Source: Acinetobacter seifertii
Lineage (GTDB): Bacteria; Pseudomonadota; Gammaproteobacteria; Pseudomonadales; Moraxellaceae
DNA length: 64,000 nucleotides
Reading direction: 5' to 3'
Assembly: GCF_000368065.1 (NCBI RefSeq)
Contig: NZ_KB851199.1
Location: forward strand, 266,599 to 330,598
Part shown: positions 18,194-25,600 of the stretch, piece by piece
How positions within the stretch are numbered: position 1 is the first letter of the stretch
Layout of the letters: every line of letters starts with the position of its first letter
Notes under the pieces: generated by a model
The model's input: the letters and a program-made list of their open reading frames with translations, nothing else
The model's database searches: none
Told to the model about the DNA's origin: nothing
Program-made: the position numbers and the translations under genes

Positions 18194-18209
18194 TTGTCTT
18201 TTCTTGAAT

Positions 18210-19457
18210 TTAGCTCCATGCATGACGAGGTGGTTGAACTCCATTGAGGTAATAATTACCGACAATGTGATACTTCCAGCGCACAGGGTCATGCAAGGTA
18301 TGGGTACGGGCATTGCGCCAGTGACGGTCAAGGTTGAGTTCAGATAAAGTAGAACGCGTACCCGACAACTCAAAAAGTTTATTGGCTGCCAAAATAGCAA
18401 TTTCTGTAGTGAGTACTTTTGCCTCAGCAACCAATAATGTGGCTTGGTTTACATGTTCTTCGGTGGTTTCAGCAATGGCCTGATCAATTGCATCTCCAGC
18501 CAAGTCCAGTACCGCTTCTGCTGCACGTAGTTTGATTTTTAAGTCACCAATATTTGCAATGGTGTAAGGGTCATCACTGGCTTTTTCCAGACCTGAATCA
18601 ACCCATGCACGGCTATGATTTTTAACGTATTGAATCGTTTCTTCAATTGCACCACGCGCAATACCAGCATCAACCGCAGCCTGAATAAACTGAGAAATAG
18701 CGCCTGCTGGTGTTGGACGTTCAAATGCTTGGTAAATCGGAACAAGATATTCTTCACGTACTGGAACCTGATTTAGTTCTACCGTGCCACTCGCTGTAGT
18801 ACGTTGTCCAAAACCAGACCAGTCATTAATAATATTGACCCCAGATGTTTCCCGTGGAACAAGCGCGGCATAGGGTTGCCCCTGTTCATTTACAGCAACA
18901 ATTGGAATCCAATGTGCGAGCAAAGCACCCGTTGCAAAGAATTTTTTGCCGTTAATTTCATAACCCTGTTCGGTCTTTTCAAGTTTAGTTGTGAGGTCCG
19001 CGACTGTCTTACTATGTTTTTCGGAAAATGCGTTGCCAAAACGAATTCCTCTTAATACCAAGTTAAAAAAGAATTGTTGCTGTTCAGGTTTCGCATCTAG
19101 TCTTAAATGCTCAATAAAAGCCAAATGGTTTTGTGGCAACTGAGCAAGAGATGGATCAACACTCGCAATTGTTTTAATCACTTCTGCCAAAGTTCGATAC
19201 TTAACTTGCGCGCCACCAAACTGCTTCGGCACAGTAATAGCCCAGAGACCGCTTTGTGAGAACTGTTGAATTTCATTTAAGGGTAAACGGCGTTCTCTGT
19301 CCCGCTCAGATGCTTCTTGAGCAAACTCTTGAGCAAGTTGCTTGGCAACCTCAATTGCCTCTTCATCAGAACGGATAATTTGTGCATCTTTGGTCTGTTC
19401 AAATACAGATAAAGGAACCGCTTGAGAGCGACCATAGGATGAGTTTAGACTGGTCAT
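18210..19457 (-). CDS. sfnB: SfnB-family sulfur-acquisition oxidoreductase
   Basis: A 415-residue protein of the acyl-CoA dehydrogenase fold. The motifs LPQNHLAFIEHLRL, NDWSGFGQRTTASGTVEL and LDRHWRNARTHTLHDP fit the SfnB family, which is tied to dimethylsulfone and sulfonate use in Pseudomonas. It is FMN/FAD-dependent by family; the exact sulfur substrate is unknown. It is the first gene of the pair with the DszC-like gene. Its stop lies 17 bp from the ISAba125 end, so only downstream expression should be disturbed. I looked for a sigma-54 -24/-12 promoter and did not find one. Confidence 0.88.
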   Translation of the reverse strand: MTSLNSSYGRSQAVPLSVFEQTKDAQIIRSDEEAIEVAKQLAQEFAQEASERDRERRLPLNEIQQFSQSGLWAITVPKQFGGAQVKYRTLAEVIKTIASVDPSLAQLPQNHLAFIEHLRLDAKPEQQQFFFNLVLRGIRFGNAFSEKHSKTVADLTTKLEKTEQGYEINGKKFFATGALLAHWIPIVAVNEQGQPYAALVPRETSGVNIINDWSGFGQRTTASGTVELNQVPVREEYLVPIYQAFERPTPAGAISQFIQAAVDAGIARGAIEETIQYVKNHSRAWVDSGLEKASDDPYTIANIGDLKIKLRAAEAVLDLAGDAIDQAIAETTEEHVNQATLLVAEAKVLTTEIAILAANKLFELSGTRSTLSELNLDRHWRNARTHTLHDPVRWKYHIVGNYYLNGVQPPRHAWS

Positions 19458-19714
19458 AACTTTTATTGTCTCTATTTCTTATTTAACATGCCATTCACCT
19501 TAGCACTAAAAAAACAGTGACTTTATAGATATTAAAGCTTTGTTTATGAAATGAATTTTAAAAAGCTTTTCACATTTTTTACTTTAAAAATAACATATTG
19601 TTTTTCGAAAATATTCTTACACGCGCTAAACAATTTCATATAGGCTTTTTAAGTTTTGTCACCTATGATCAAAACTAGACAATATTATGTTGTAGTCAAT
19701 GAGGTATCGAAGAT
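19458..19714. other. Divergent intergenic region, sfnB / AarF kinase
   Basis: This 257-bp AT-rich gap holds the promoters of two divergent genes. A possible minus-strand -10 (TATAAA near 19521) serves sfnB, and TTGTCA near 19655 may be a -35 for the kinase gene. No gene or RNA is recognised. Confidence 0.4.
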
Positions 19715-21013
19715 ATGGCAAAGAGTGCAAGTTCACCTGGCAAACGATTTATGAAACTTGCAGGAATGACCGCGAGCATTGCAACAAAAACCGTTTCTAA
19801 CTCGATTCGAAACCTGACTGCGGATGAAGAACAGAAACTAGCTGCAAAAACTAAATTGTTTCAAGATATCGGTCTACAGATTGCAGACACCTTAGGTGAA
19901 ATGAAAGGTGCTGTCATGAAAGTTGGGCAAATTGCATCGCAATATAAAGATATCTTCCCGCCAGAAGTTGCTAAAGCGATATCAAAACTACAACGCCAAG
20001 CTCCAGCCATGCCTTTTGCAGCGATTCAGCAACAAGTTGAACGTGAGCTTGGTAAGCCACTCAACGCTGCCTTTAAATCTTTTGATGAGCAGCCTTTCGC
20101 CGCTGCATCAATTGGACAAGTCCACAAAGCAGTTTTGCCAAATGGCCAACAAGTTGTGGTTAAGGTTCAATATCCCGGTGTTGATGAAGCCTGTGAAAGT
20201 GACTTAAAACAAGTGCGTTTAGCCCTTCGTTTAATGGGTGTACTTAAAATTGATAAAAAACTGCAAGATCAACTTTTTGCAGAGATTCAAGATAGTCTGT
20301 CAGCAGAGCTTAACTATGAAATTGAGGCTCAAAATCTTGAGGTCTTTAAAACTTTTCATAGCAAGTTAGATGATAAAATTATTATCCCGACTGTTTATAA
20401 AGATTACTCTTCAAGACGAATTTTGACTTTAAGTCTTGAACAAGGTGACAGTATTGAAACTGCGAGTTCTTGGCCTATCGAAATTCGCAATACAATTGGC
20501 CGTCGTTTAATCCGTGCTTTGGGTCAGGAAATGTTCTTTTTAAAACGTTTTCACTGTGACCCTCACCCAGGTAACTTTGCCTTCCGCCAAGATGGCAGTG
20601 TCATTATTTATGACTATGGCAGTGTTAAAACGCTTTCCAATGAAATTGTTTATAGTTTCAAACGATTGGTGAATGCAGCTCGTCATGAAGATATTGATCT
20701 TATTGAAACTGAATTACTTGCCCTGCACTCTTTGACCGAGAAAGGTAAATTCCCGAGCGATCTTTATAAACTCTGGATTGAAGTGTTATTGCGTCCACTT
20801 ACCACAACCTATGACTTTGCAGAGAACTCATCACATCATGATGGCATGTTACTTGTGAAGAAGTCTTTAAAATATTGGGATGTCTTTAAGCCATCACCAG
20901 ATACCTTAATGGTCAATAGAACCATTTCAGGACACTACTGGAACCTCATTCACTTAAAAGTACATGACAACCTGAATGATTTATTTGAAGAACTTGTTCC
21001 ACTTTCTAAGTAA
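19715..21013 (+). CDS. AarF/UbiB (ABC1) family atypical kinase
   Basis: This 432-residue protein carries the ABC1-kinase hallmarks: the KxGQ motif (GAVMKVGQIASQ, about 64-75), the Ala-rich loop FAAASIGQVHKA, the Lys in VVVKVQYPG, and the catalytic HCDPHPGNFAF and IIYDYGS blocks. Members bind ATP and support ubiquinone biosynthesis or lipid homeostasis. It lacks the C-terminal membrane helices of UbiB proper, so I call it an AarF-like paralogue. It is monocistronic and ends in a terminator that abuts the rpmE2 promoter. Confidence 0.88.
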   Translation: MAKSASSPGKRFMKLAGMTASIATKTVSNSIRNLTADEEQKLAAKTKLFQDIGLQIADTLGEMKGAVMKVGQIASQYKDIFPPEVAKAISKLQRQAPAMPFAAIQQQVERELGKPLNAAFKSFDEQPFAAASIGQVHKAVLPNGQQVVVKVQYPGVDEACESDLKQVRLALRLMGVLKIDKKLQDQLFAEIQDSLSAELNYEIEAQNLEVFKTFHSKLDDKIIIPTVYKDYSSRRILTLSLEQGDSIETASSWPIEIRNTIGRRLIRALGQEMFFLKRFHCDPHPGNFAFRQDGSVIIYDYGSVKTLSNEIVYSFKRLVNAARHEDIDLIETELLALHSLTEKGKFPSDLYKLWIEVLLRPLTTTYDFAENSSHHDGMLLVKKSLKYWDVFKPSPDTLMVNRTISGHYWNLIHLKVHDNLNDLFEELVPLSK

Positions 21014-21027
21014 TTTAAATTACTGAT

Positions 21028-21060
21028 CAATGTAGCCATTTAGGGTTACATTGACTTTTT
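21028..21060 (+). terminator. Terminator of the AarF kinase gene
   Basis: CAATGTAGCC / GGGTTACATTG stem followed by ACTTTTT. The T-run overlaps the -35 of rpmE2. Confidence 0.75.
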
Positions 21061-21082
21061 AATTGTTATGTTATAACATTTC
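21051..21082 (+). promoter_or_regulatory. rpmE2 promoter with Zur-box match
   Basis: GTTATGTTATAAC (21065-21077) matches the 13-bp Zur core GTTATAnTATAAC at 11 of 12 fixed positions and is followed by the flank ATTTC. TTGACT (21051-21056) is a good -35, and the -10 (TATAAC at 21072 or TAACAT at 21074) lies inside the box. Zinc-loaded Zur would therefore block this promoter. Zur control of the zinc-free L31 paralogue is established in many bacteria. Confidence 0.7.
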
Positions 21083-21113
21083 TTTAATAAAAAATAATTT
21101 AGGACAATCTCTC

Positions 21114-21368
21114 ATGCGTAAAGATATTCATCCTGCTTATCAACAAGTGTTATTTCATGACACCAATGCAGATGTGTACTTCTTAATTGGTAGTACTATT
21201 CAGACAAAACAAACCAAGGAATATCAAGGAGAAGTCTATCCTTACGTAACTCTTGATATTTCAAGTGCATCCCATCCGTTCTATACAGGTGAAGTACGTC
21301 AAGCAAGTAATGAAGGTCGCGTTGCAAGCTTTAATAAACGCTTCGGTCGCTTCAGTCGTAAGAGTTAA
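21114..21368 (+). CDS. rpmE2: Ribosomal protein L31 type B (zinc-independent)
   Basis: The ATG at 21114 gives 84 residues starting [16 protein letters not shown], the family N-terminus. Sequence upstream in the same frame belongs to the promoter. It has no CxxC zinc ligands, so it is the C-minus (type B) form that replaces zinc-binding L31 when zinc is scarce. The Zur-box promoter agrees with that role. Confidence 0.95.
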   Translation: MRKDIHPAYQQVLFHDTNADVYFLIGSTIQTKQTKEYQGEVYPYVTLDISSASHPFYTGEVRQASNEGRVASFNKRFGRFSRKS

Positions 21369-21406
21369 TCTTGCGTTAAGATTTGACCAATACACTAAAA
21401 TCATTG

Positions 21407-21447
21407 GAAGCCTAAGACTCATCTCCTCCACTTAGGCTTCTTTTTTT
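21407..21447 (+). terminator. Terminator of rpmE2
   Basis: GAAGCCTAAG / CTTAGGCTTC 10-bp stem with a 14-nt loop, followed by seven Ts. Confidence 0.9.
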
Positions 21448-21619
21448 ATGGGCATTTTTCGGACTTTTCTGAACTGTGTATAAAAGAAAACTTATCCACA
21501 ACTTGTCTAAAAAATATTCTCAACTTTCCAAACATTCCATCATTTTTTATAGTTCCCAAGCTTTCAAAGCGTGTATTCGATGCTATGCTTAAGCCCTATT
21601 TGATAGGAAGTTTAAGATT

Positions 21620-21952
21620 ATGGCACAAGAGTTACTTGCCCAATTACAAGCAGGCACAGCAAAATTTTCAGACGTTTTAGCTCATATTGAAGCGCGTTAC
21701 CAACATACTCCAACAGCTTTTCAAAATGGCGCACAGCATAACGCTGCGACTGAAAATCAAGGCAGTGCAAAAGTTTTCTCTTTTGCTAAGTTACAAGGTT
21801 TAGACCAAGCACAAACTTTAAGTTTATTTGCAGAGCACTATGCATCTGTATTGGCTACACCTGAAGGAACTGACCACCAAAATATTCGTCAGTTTATGCA
21901 AAATGGTTGGAATGGTGTGAAGTTTGAAGGTCAGGCTTTAACTGAAAAGTAA
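21620..21952 (+). CDS. HopJ type III effector-like family protein
   Basis: This 110-residue protein matches the HopJ family (LIAHIEARYQHTPTAFQNG and NIRQFMQNGWNGVKFEG types of blocks). Despite the name, family members occur in many bacteria without type III secretion, and none is encoded here, so a housekeeping or stress role is likelier than an effector role. It has no signal peptide. An AGGAAG SD sits upstream. It is followed by the long structured intergenic region. Confidence 0.8.
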   Translation: MAQELLAQLQAGTAKFSDVLAHIEARYQHTPTAFQNGAQHNAATENQGSAKVFSFAKLQGLDQAQTLSLFAEHYASVLATPEGTDHQNIRQFMQNGWNGVKFEGQALTEK

Positions 21953-22016
21953 TTAAGTATTTGTGAATACACGACGGAGTCTTACCGTTTATTCTCAAAT
22001 GAAAGTAGCTAATTCT

Positions 22017-22141
22017 GTTACTTTGGTTTTGCCCAAAGTAACCAAAGGCATTTGTCATCAACAGAACCTGTTTCCCGTTTGCACTTATCCAATATTTTGC
22101 AAAAACAATATATAGCTGATTTCAGTCAGGCTGTTGATGAC
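22017..22141 (+). other. Structured non-coding segment after hopJ
   Basis: Two clear inverted repeats are present. GTTACTTTGG / CCAAAGTAAC is a 10-bp stem (22017-22042). GTCATCAACAG with CCTG pairs with CAGG-CTGTTGATGAC as a 15-bp interrupted stem (22054-22070 / 22127-22141). No coding frame is convincing. It directly precedes copy A of the twin-hairpin element and may be part of the same transcript. Confidence 0.5.
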
Positions 22142-22201
22142 TTTAACGCGTATCAAATCCCAAAATAAATCAGATGTTTTTAATTCGTCATTTACTATCG
22201 T

Positions 22202-22346
22202 GACAAGCGGCATGGATGCCGCTGTTTTGCTGTGCTACATGGATGTAGCATCAGCGAAACAAAAGATTTTTGCTTACTTTTGATCTCTCAAAAGTAAGGT
22301 ATGCCTATACAAATGGTCTTGGAGAATATCTTAAAACGGAGGCAGT
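22202..22346 (+). repeat. Twin AUGGA-hairpin element, copy A (candidate RNA)
   Basis: The first hairpin is GCGGCA-TGGA-TGCCGC (22207-22222). The second is TGCTACA-TGGA-TGTAGCA inside an outer stem 22224-22232 / 22252-22260 with one bulged T. The third is CTTACTTTTG / CAAAAGTAAG (22273-22298). ATGCCTAT (22301) and GAGGCAG (22339) can close a fourth pairing. A second copy with the same layout and covarying stems lies at 46293-46441. It sits between convergent genes, 34 bp before the crcB stop. Confidence 0.7.
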
Positions 22347-22379
22347 GCAGTATGTATCGCTCCTTAAACATTTGAATAA

Positions 22380-22760
22380 TCAGTTGCCTGCTATCCAATA
22401 ATAAGTCGCCAAACCCAAACACGTAAAAATTAACGACCCAATTAAATGAATAGAAATCGCCAATATTGCCATTCCCCACTTACCACTTTGCAATAAAGTC
22501 ACAATCTCAATCGAGAACGTTGAAAACGTAGTTAAAGCACCACAAAAGCCGGTGATTACGAAAAGCTTATAATTCGGACTCAAATCACTATGAGCAAAAT
22601 AGGCCATAGCAAAACCAATAATAAAACCGCCTACCAAATTAACAGCGACGGTACCAAGTGGAATTTGCGGATAAATCGGGTTGAGTTTTAAGCCTAAAAA
22701 CCAACGCAACCACGCCCCTAGTACTGAACCTACGGCAATTGAAAGTAAAGGATAATACAT
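22380..22760 (-). CDS. crcB: Fluoride efflux channel CrcB/Fluc
   Basis: This 126-residue protein has four membrane segments. Family blocks are LGAWLRWFLG near the N-terminus, PLGTVAVNLVGGFIIG, and GFCGALTTFSTFSIE, which carries the pore Phe and the Na-binding turn. Fluc channels work as dual-topology dimers to expel fluoride. A fluoride riboswitch lies in its leader, which confirms the assignment. The start ATG at 22760 follows AAGGGGTGG. Confidence 0.96.
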   Translation of the reverse strand: MYYPLLSIAVGSVLGAWLRWFLGLKLNPIYPQIPLGTVAVNLVGGFIIGFAMAYFAHSDLSPNYKLFVITGFCGALTTFSTFSIEIVTLLQSGKWGMAILAISIHLIGSLIFTCLGLATYYWIAGN

Positions 22761-22818
22761 AGAACCACCCCTTTAGTAAGATGCTAAAAGAGCAAACAAG
22801 AATGATGGGAAACGTGAC

Positions 22819-22866
22819 ATGGCGTACTCCAAAAAATAAGCAGAGTACGCAATAACCTACGTACTC
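22819..22866 (-). promoter_or_regulatory. Expression platform of the fluoride riboswitch
   Basis: In minus-strand order, segment a (GAGTACG, 22866-22860), segment b (GCGTACTC, 22850-22843) and segment c (GAGTACGC, 22829-22822) are such that b can pair with a or with c, but not both. In addition ACGTAGG (22862-22856) can pair with the CCTACGT end of the aptamer (22896-22890). This is the layout of a switch in which ligand state chooses the hairpin. The b-c hairpin has a T-run in its loop rather than after it, so the readout may not be simple termination. Confidence 0.5.
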
Positions 22867-22889
22867 AGCGATATAAATACATGAGGGTA

Positions 22890-22950
22890 ACGTAGGCATC
22901 ATTAGCCAATACGGCGGTTTTTCAAGGGAGGAATGCCATCTCCCCGTTTT
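22890..22950 (-). ncRNA. Fluoride riboswitch (crcB motif)
   Basis: On the minus strand the sequence contains GGGGAGATGGCATTCCTCCC, then AACCGCC, then GGCTAATGATGCCTACG, in the order and spacing of the crcB/fluoride aptamer. Fluoride binding to this pseudoknot switches on crcB expression. It lies 130 bp upstream of the crcB start codon. Confidence 0.95.
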
Positions 22951-22996
22951 AGGTATATTAGATCATTTAAAATTTGATTGAAATATACTTTTTAAT

Positions 22997-23407
22997 TTAT
23001 GGACGTTCATCATATTGCGGTAAATCATCACAAATGCTTTCCCACTCTGCTTTTGAAGCAGCAAAAATATGCATTGTCGGTTTTTGGTCTAATGGTGTAT
23101 CGAGTGACCCAATTCTTACACGATATAGTTCAGGCTGGGCATCACGCGAACTAATAAGAGGTGAACCACATTCGCTACAAAACCAACGGTACACACCGTT
23201 CACCGCAAATTTTTTAACGAGGCCTTCACCTTGAGTAATTTTAAAATCTGTACTTTTAACAGGAGCATTTGTGGCAAATGCTGTTCCATTGGATTTTCGG
23301 CATCGTTGGCAGTGACACTGAATAATATCTCCGATATCGCCCTTAATTTCATAGCGAATACCCTGACATAAACAACTTCCTTGATAAACTGGTGATGCTT
23401 GAGACAT
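22997..23407 (-). CDS. GFA-family zinc protein (CENP-V/GFA domain)
   Basis: This 136-residue protein is nearly all one GFA domain. Zinc ligands are CLCQG, CHCQRC and the C-terminal CSECGSPL. The family name comes from glutathione-dependent formaldehyde-activating enzyme, but most single-domain members have unproven activity. It stands upstream of and parallel to crcB with the riboswitch between them, so the two are separately controlled. Confidence 0.88.
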   Translation of the reverse strand: MSQASPVYQGSCLCQGIRYEIKGDIGDIIQCHCQRCRKSNGTAFATNAPVKSTDFKITQGEGLVKKFAVNGVYRWFCSECGSPLISSRDAQPELYRVRIGSLDTPLDQKPTMHIFAASKAEWESICDDLPQYDERP

Positions 23408-23484
23408 GTTCTCGTAAATCCTATTATTATTGATCGCTCAAAAATAACACTTTTCACATATCAAACATAGCACCGAATTCGATG

Positions 23485-24690
23485 TTATTTTTCTAAGAAT
23501 GAATGCACACCATCACCAGCCGCTCGTCCAGTAGCAAAGCATGCTGTAAGCAAATAGCCACCTGTAGGAGCATCCCAATCCAGCATTTCACCACAGCAAA
23601 AAACACCTGAGGTGTGTTTAAGCTCTAGGCTTTCAGTTAATGCACCTTGCTTAACACCACCAGCACAGCTAATTGCTTCTTCAATCGGTCTAAAGCCACT
23701 TAACTTGATTTGAAGTGCTTTAATTTGCTGAGCCATAGCCTCTGGTTGGTTCCATAGCGCTTTATCAACCACTTCTCTAATTAAGTTAATTTTGGCCGTG
23801 TCTAAGCCTGCTTTACGCCAAATATTAGTAAGCGATTGTTTTTTGCTAGCCTGTAATTTTTTAACTAACTGTGTAAGCTCTACATCAGGCAATAAATCTA
23901 AAAATAGATTTAAGCTTTTCCCTTCTTTTTGTTGTTCTCTTAAAGCTCGTCCAAGTTTATAAATGACACCACTTTCTAAACCATAGTGAGTAATCACAAT
24001 ATCGCCATGAGTAACTTGGCTAGGCTCAACCCACGCATTGATACGCTTTAAAGGTTCACCAAAACAGCTTTCCATAAAAGCTGACCAAGTGTGTAATACC
24101 CCTGCATTACTCGCTTGAAAAGGTTCAATACTGGATTGATCCATCCATTGCTGCCATGCACCATCACTACCCAATTGAGACCAAGATACAGCCCCACAAG
24201 CCAATACGACTGCATCGTATTGTTGGGTAAAAGTCTTGCTGCTTTGATTATTTTGGTTTTCTAAAGTCACTGTTGTACCTTGCAAATTAATACAACGATG
24301 TCGATAAAAGAATGTAACTTGTTGCTCTGCCAAGCGTTTTAGCCAAGCACGCAATAAAGGCGCAGCTTTCATTTCAACAGGAAAAATGCGACCTGAAGTG
24401 CCCACATAAGATTCAATCCCAAGACTTTTCATCCAGTTCTGAATCCAGACTGCATCCCATTTCTCAACCCACGGTTTAAGCCATTCTGCATGGTCATAAC
24501 GTTCAATGAACTGGGCTAATGGTTCAGCATGCGAGATATTCAAACCTGTTTTACCAGCCATCAAAAACTTACGCGCAGCCGAAGGTTTTTGCTCAAACAC
24601 ATCAATTTCATAATCATACTGGCTCAGTACCTCAGCTGCCATTAAACCAGCCGGACCAGCACCGATAATGGCAATGCGCTTACTCGCCAT
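23485..24690 (-). CDS. NAD(P)/FAD-dependent oxidoreductase, HI0933/BaiN-like
   Basis: The ATG at 24690 starts MASKRIAIIGAGPAGLMAAE, placing the FAD-binding GxGxxG at residues 9-14. It gives 401 residues. The AGKTGLNISHAE block and the C-terminal CCGEMLDWDAPTGGYLLTACFATG are hallmarks of HI0933-type flavoproteins. The reaction is not established for this subgroup. Its start overlaps the stop of the TrmB-like methyltransferase gene by 11 bp, so the two are cotranslated. Confidence 0.87.
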   Translation of the reverse strand: MASKRIAIIGAGPAGLMAAEVLSQYDYEIDVFEQKPSAARKFLMAGKTGLNISHAEPLAQFIERYDHAEWLKPWVEKWDAVWIQNWMKSLGIESYVGTSGRIFPVEMKAAPLLRAWLKRLAEQQVTFFYRHRCINLQGTTVTLENQNNQSSKTFTQQYDAVVLACGAVSWSQLGSDGAWQQWMDQSSIEPFQASNAGVLHTWSAFMESCFGEPLKRINAWVEPSQVTHGDIVITHYGLESGVIYKLGRALREQQKEGKSLNLFLDLLPDVELTQLVKKLQASKKQSLTNIWRKAGLDTAKINLIREVVDKALWNQPEAMAQQIKALQIKLSGFRPIEEAISCAGGVKQGALTESLELKHTSGVFCCGEMLDWDAPTGGYLLTACFATGRAAGDGVHSFLEK

Positions 24691-25318
24691 GTGTTTGCCC
24701 TTGCAGTGGCGTAAATTCATCAAATCGAGTTTGATAACCTTCAGGCTTGCTGATTATGAGCTGTTGGCAAAGCTCACCACGCTCTAAATATTTAATTTCA
24801 AAATGAGTACGTGCAGAAGTTTGTGCAATTTTTTCTTTTTGGTAAGGCAGCTTCCACACATTTAATAACTGTTGTTCAGCTTCTTCAATATATTCAGGAA
24901 TATTACTTGCCAAAGTAATGGTTCCGCCTGTTTTCAGACGTGATAACAAAAACTCAAAAAATGGCATGTTTAACCAGCGCTGTGCCGGATTATGAGGTTC
25001 AGGGTTCGGATAGAGAATAAAAAAATGTTCAACTTGTGCAGGGTGTAAAGCATGTACCACCCACGGCAAAGCATCCGCATGTACAGGTACCAGATTTTCT
25101 CGTGGTTCTAAACCATGCTGCTTTTGCATTGCCAAGAATTTTTCTCGGGTTCGTTCAATCGCATATAACGTGTGCTGTGGATTTTGCCCACTAAATAGCA
25201 AAGCATGTTTACCTTTGCCCGCCCCAATTTCTACACAAATTGGAGTATTTTCAATTGGGGTAAAATCGCGAGGCGCTTGCATACGTTGTGCTTGAAATTG
25301 ACGAATCTGCATAATCAC
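24680..25318 (-). CDS. TrmB-like SAM-dependent methyltransferase
   Basis: This 212-residue protein has SAM motif I VEIGAGKGKHALL near residue 30 and the acidic turn YAIERTREKF. The region YPNPEPHNPAQRW lies where TrmB has FPDPWHKKRHxKRR, so the fold is TrmB-like but the substrate loop is altered. It may be a divergent tRNA m7G46 enzyme or a paralogue with another RNA substrate. It is translationally coupled to the flavoprotein gene downstream. Confidence 0.75.
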   Translation of the reverse strand: MIMQIRQFQAQRMQAPRDFTPIENTPICVEIGAGKGKHALLFSGQNPQHTLYAIERTREKFLAMQKQHGLEPRENLVPVHADALPWVVHALHPAQVEHFFILYPNPEPHNPAQRWLNMPFFEFLLSRLKTGGTITLASNIPEYIEEAEQQLLNVWKLPYQKEKIAQTSARTHFEIKYLERGELCQQLIISKPEGYQTRFDEFTPLQGQTHGE

Positions 25319-25405
25319 ATCAAACTAAATAAAAATCGGCACAAGTCTAACAAGTCACCTGACTTTTGCCTAATCTATTTCTCTTCACTTTGAGGATATC
25401 GCTTT

Positions 25406-25600
25406 ATGCCACGTACATTCCCCTGCCCACGTTGTGGTGAACCAAGTGTTTGGGAAGGCAATGAATTTCGTCCGTTTTGTTCTGAACGTTGTAAACTCAT
25501 TGATTTAGGCGCTTGGGCAAACGATGAATATAGACTGCCTACCCAAGATGCTCCTCAACAAAACAAGGGTAGTCAGCATGAAGATGATTATGAGGATTAA
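25406..25600 (+). CDS. yacG: YacG, zinc-binding DNA gyrase inhibitor
   Basis: A 64-residue protein with four Cys (7, 10, 26, 30: CPRCGEP and [13 protein letters not shown]), the known zinc site of YacG. The acidic tail is typical. YacG binds GyrB and blocks DNA binding. The ATG follows GAGGATATCGCTTT. Its stop overlaps the stop of the convergent MBL hydrolase gene. Confidence 0.95.
   Translation: MPRTFPCPRCGEPSVWEGNEFRPFCSERCKLIDLGAWANDEYRLPTQDAPQQNKGSQHEDDYED

Noticed and set aside
19458..19530. Sigma-54 promoter for sfnB, as in Pseudomonas
   Set aside because: A TGGCAT occurs on the minus strand but no GC element follows at the -12 position.
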